From contig PLAX01000217.1 of the NCBI GenBank assembly GCA_003135255.1, positions 1 to 16,336 of the forward strand: a DNA stretch of 16,336 nt. The letters are read 5' to 3'. The notes under the pieces are model-generated. The model searched no databases and was not told the origin of the DNA. It worked only from the letters and a program-made list of their open reading frames with translations. The position numbers and the translations under genes were made by a program. The DNA comes from Candidatus Dormiibacterota bacterium. Its GTDB lineage: Bacteria; Chloroflexota; Dormibacteria; Aeolococcales; Aeolococcaceae. This document shows, piece by piece, positions 16,084-16,336 of this stretch; within the stretch, counting starts at the first letter, position 1, and every line of letters starts with the position of its first letter.

Positions 16084-16336
16084 CCCGATCCGACACAGGT
16101 GCCCGACCGCCACGTCCACACCGAGTGGTCATGGGACGCGGCGCATGGCGAGATGATGGCGACCTGCGCTCGCGCGGTCGAGCTGGGCCTCCCCGCGGTC
16201 GCCTTCACGGAGCACGCCGACTTCAATGCCTGGGTGCCGTGCGCCGCCGACGAGGACGCGTCCGCGGGGGCGGGATCCCGGAAGGACACCGGAGCGGCGG
16301 GGGTGGCCGCCCCCAGTCGCTGGGACTGGTCGCAGG
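16081..16336 (+). CDS. PHP-domain phosphoesterase, probable histidinol-phosphatase, 5' part only
   Basis: The window ends inside this gene; 85 codons are visible and open to the edge. Translation from the GTG at 16081 begins MPDPTQVPDRHVHTEWSWDA. The DxHxHTxxSxDA segment (from Asp9, with His11 and His13) is the first metal-binding motif of PHP (polymerase and histidinol phosphatase) domains. ELGLPAVAFTEHADF at about residues 35-49 is the second motif. The A-x-E-x-G-L-P-A-V-A-F-T-E-H-A-D pattern is typical of HisK/HisJ-type histidinol phosphatases, which remove phosphate from histidinol phosphate in histidine synthesis, but other PHP phosphoesterases share it. A Pro/Gly/Ala-rich insert follows at about 60-80. 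The start fits a leaderless arrangement. Divergent from the LplA-like gene. Confidence 0.8.
   Translation, partial: MPDPTQVPDRHVHTEWSWDAAHGEMMATCARAVELGLPAVAFTEHADFNAWVPCAADEDASAGAGSRKDTGAAGVAAPSRWDWSQ

Overview
The window is a high-GC (roughly 70%) bacterial chromosome segment. It has tightly packed genes, several 1-4 nt overlaps between start and stop codons, and frequent GTG/TTG starts. Some GTG starts lack a Shine-Dalgarno sequence but have a -10-like hexamer 7-8 nt upstream, which looks leaderless. The GT4 (corynebacterial-type) glycogen synthase paired with GlgC, the BmrCD-like heterodimeric ABC exporter with MarR, and the base composition suggest an actinobacterial or related terrestrial lineage (Actinomycetota, Dormibacterota or Chloroflexota). 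The sequence alone does not settle the phylum. I see no rRNA, tRNA, CRISPR array, insertion sequence, integrase or phage gene. Nothing looks like a mobile island.

Layout from left to right. On the minus strand, 17-2053 encodes a YyaL/SPATA20-type thioredoxin-fold protein. A roughly 290-bp divergent region separates it from a plus-strand gene (2345-3247) for a kinase-fold protein that lacks the glycine loop and carries replacements at the VAIK, catalytic-loop and DFG positions, so it is a likely pseudokinase. This gene converges on the glycogen genes, and one CTAG supplies the stop codons of both strands. Next, all on the minus strand, are glgA (4470-3244), glgC (5750-4470, TGATG overlap) and an MFS exporter (7153-5822). 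The glgC start codon lies in the loop of a perfect 9-bp inverted repeat, with a second hairpin directly upstream.

The minus-strand block 11458-7306 is a translationally coupled operon: ABC half-transporter with a degenerate ATPase site, ABC half-transporter with a canonical site, then a MarR regulator. ATGA and TTGA overlaps join the three genes. A sigma70-like promoter upstream overlaps inverted repeats that could be the MarR operator. Upstream of it, two minus-strand genes encode a secreted, membrane-anchored protein with an Asp-box and a proline/glycine-rich protein with two membrane segments.

At the right end are a plus-strand Gfo/Idh/MocA oxidoreductase (YdgJ/IolW-like), a convergent CPBP-family membrane protein, and a divergent lipoate-ligase-like gene overlapping the CPBP start. 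The 5' end of a plus-strand PHP-domain phosphatase is cut by the window edge.

Most of the window is ordinary housekeeping and accessory metabolism. The points most worth a second look are the pseudokinase beside the glycogen genes, the structured glgC start, the MarR/ABC promoter architecture, and the leaderless-type starts.
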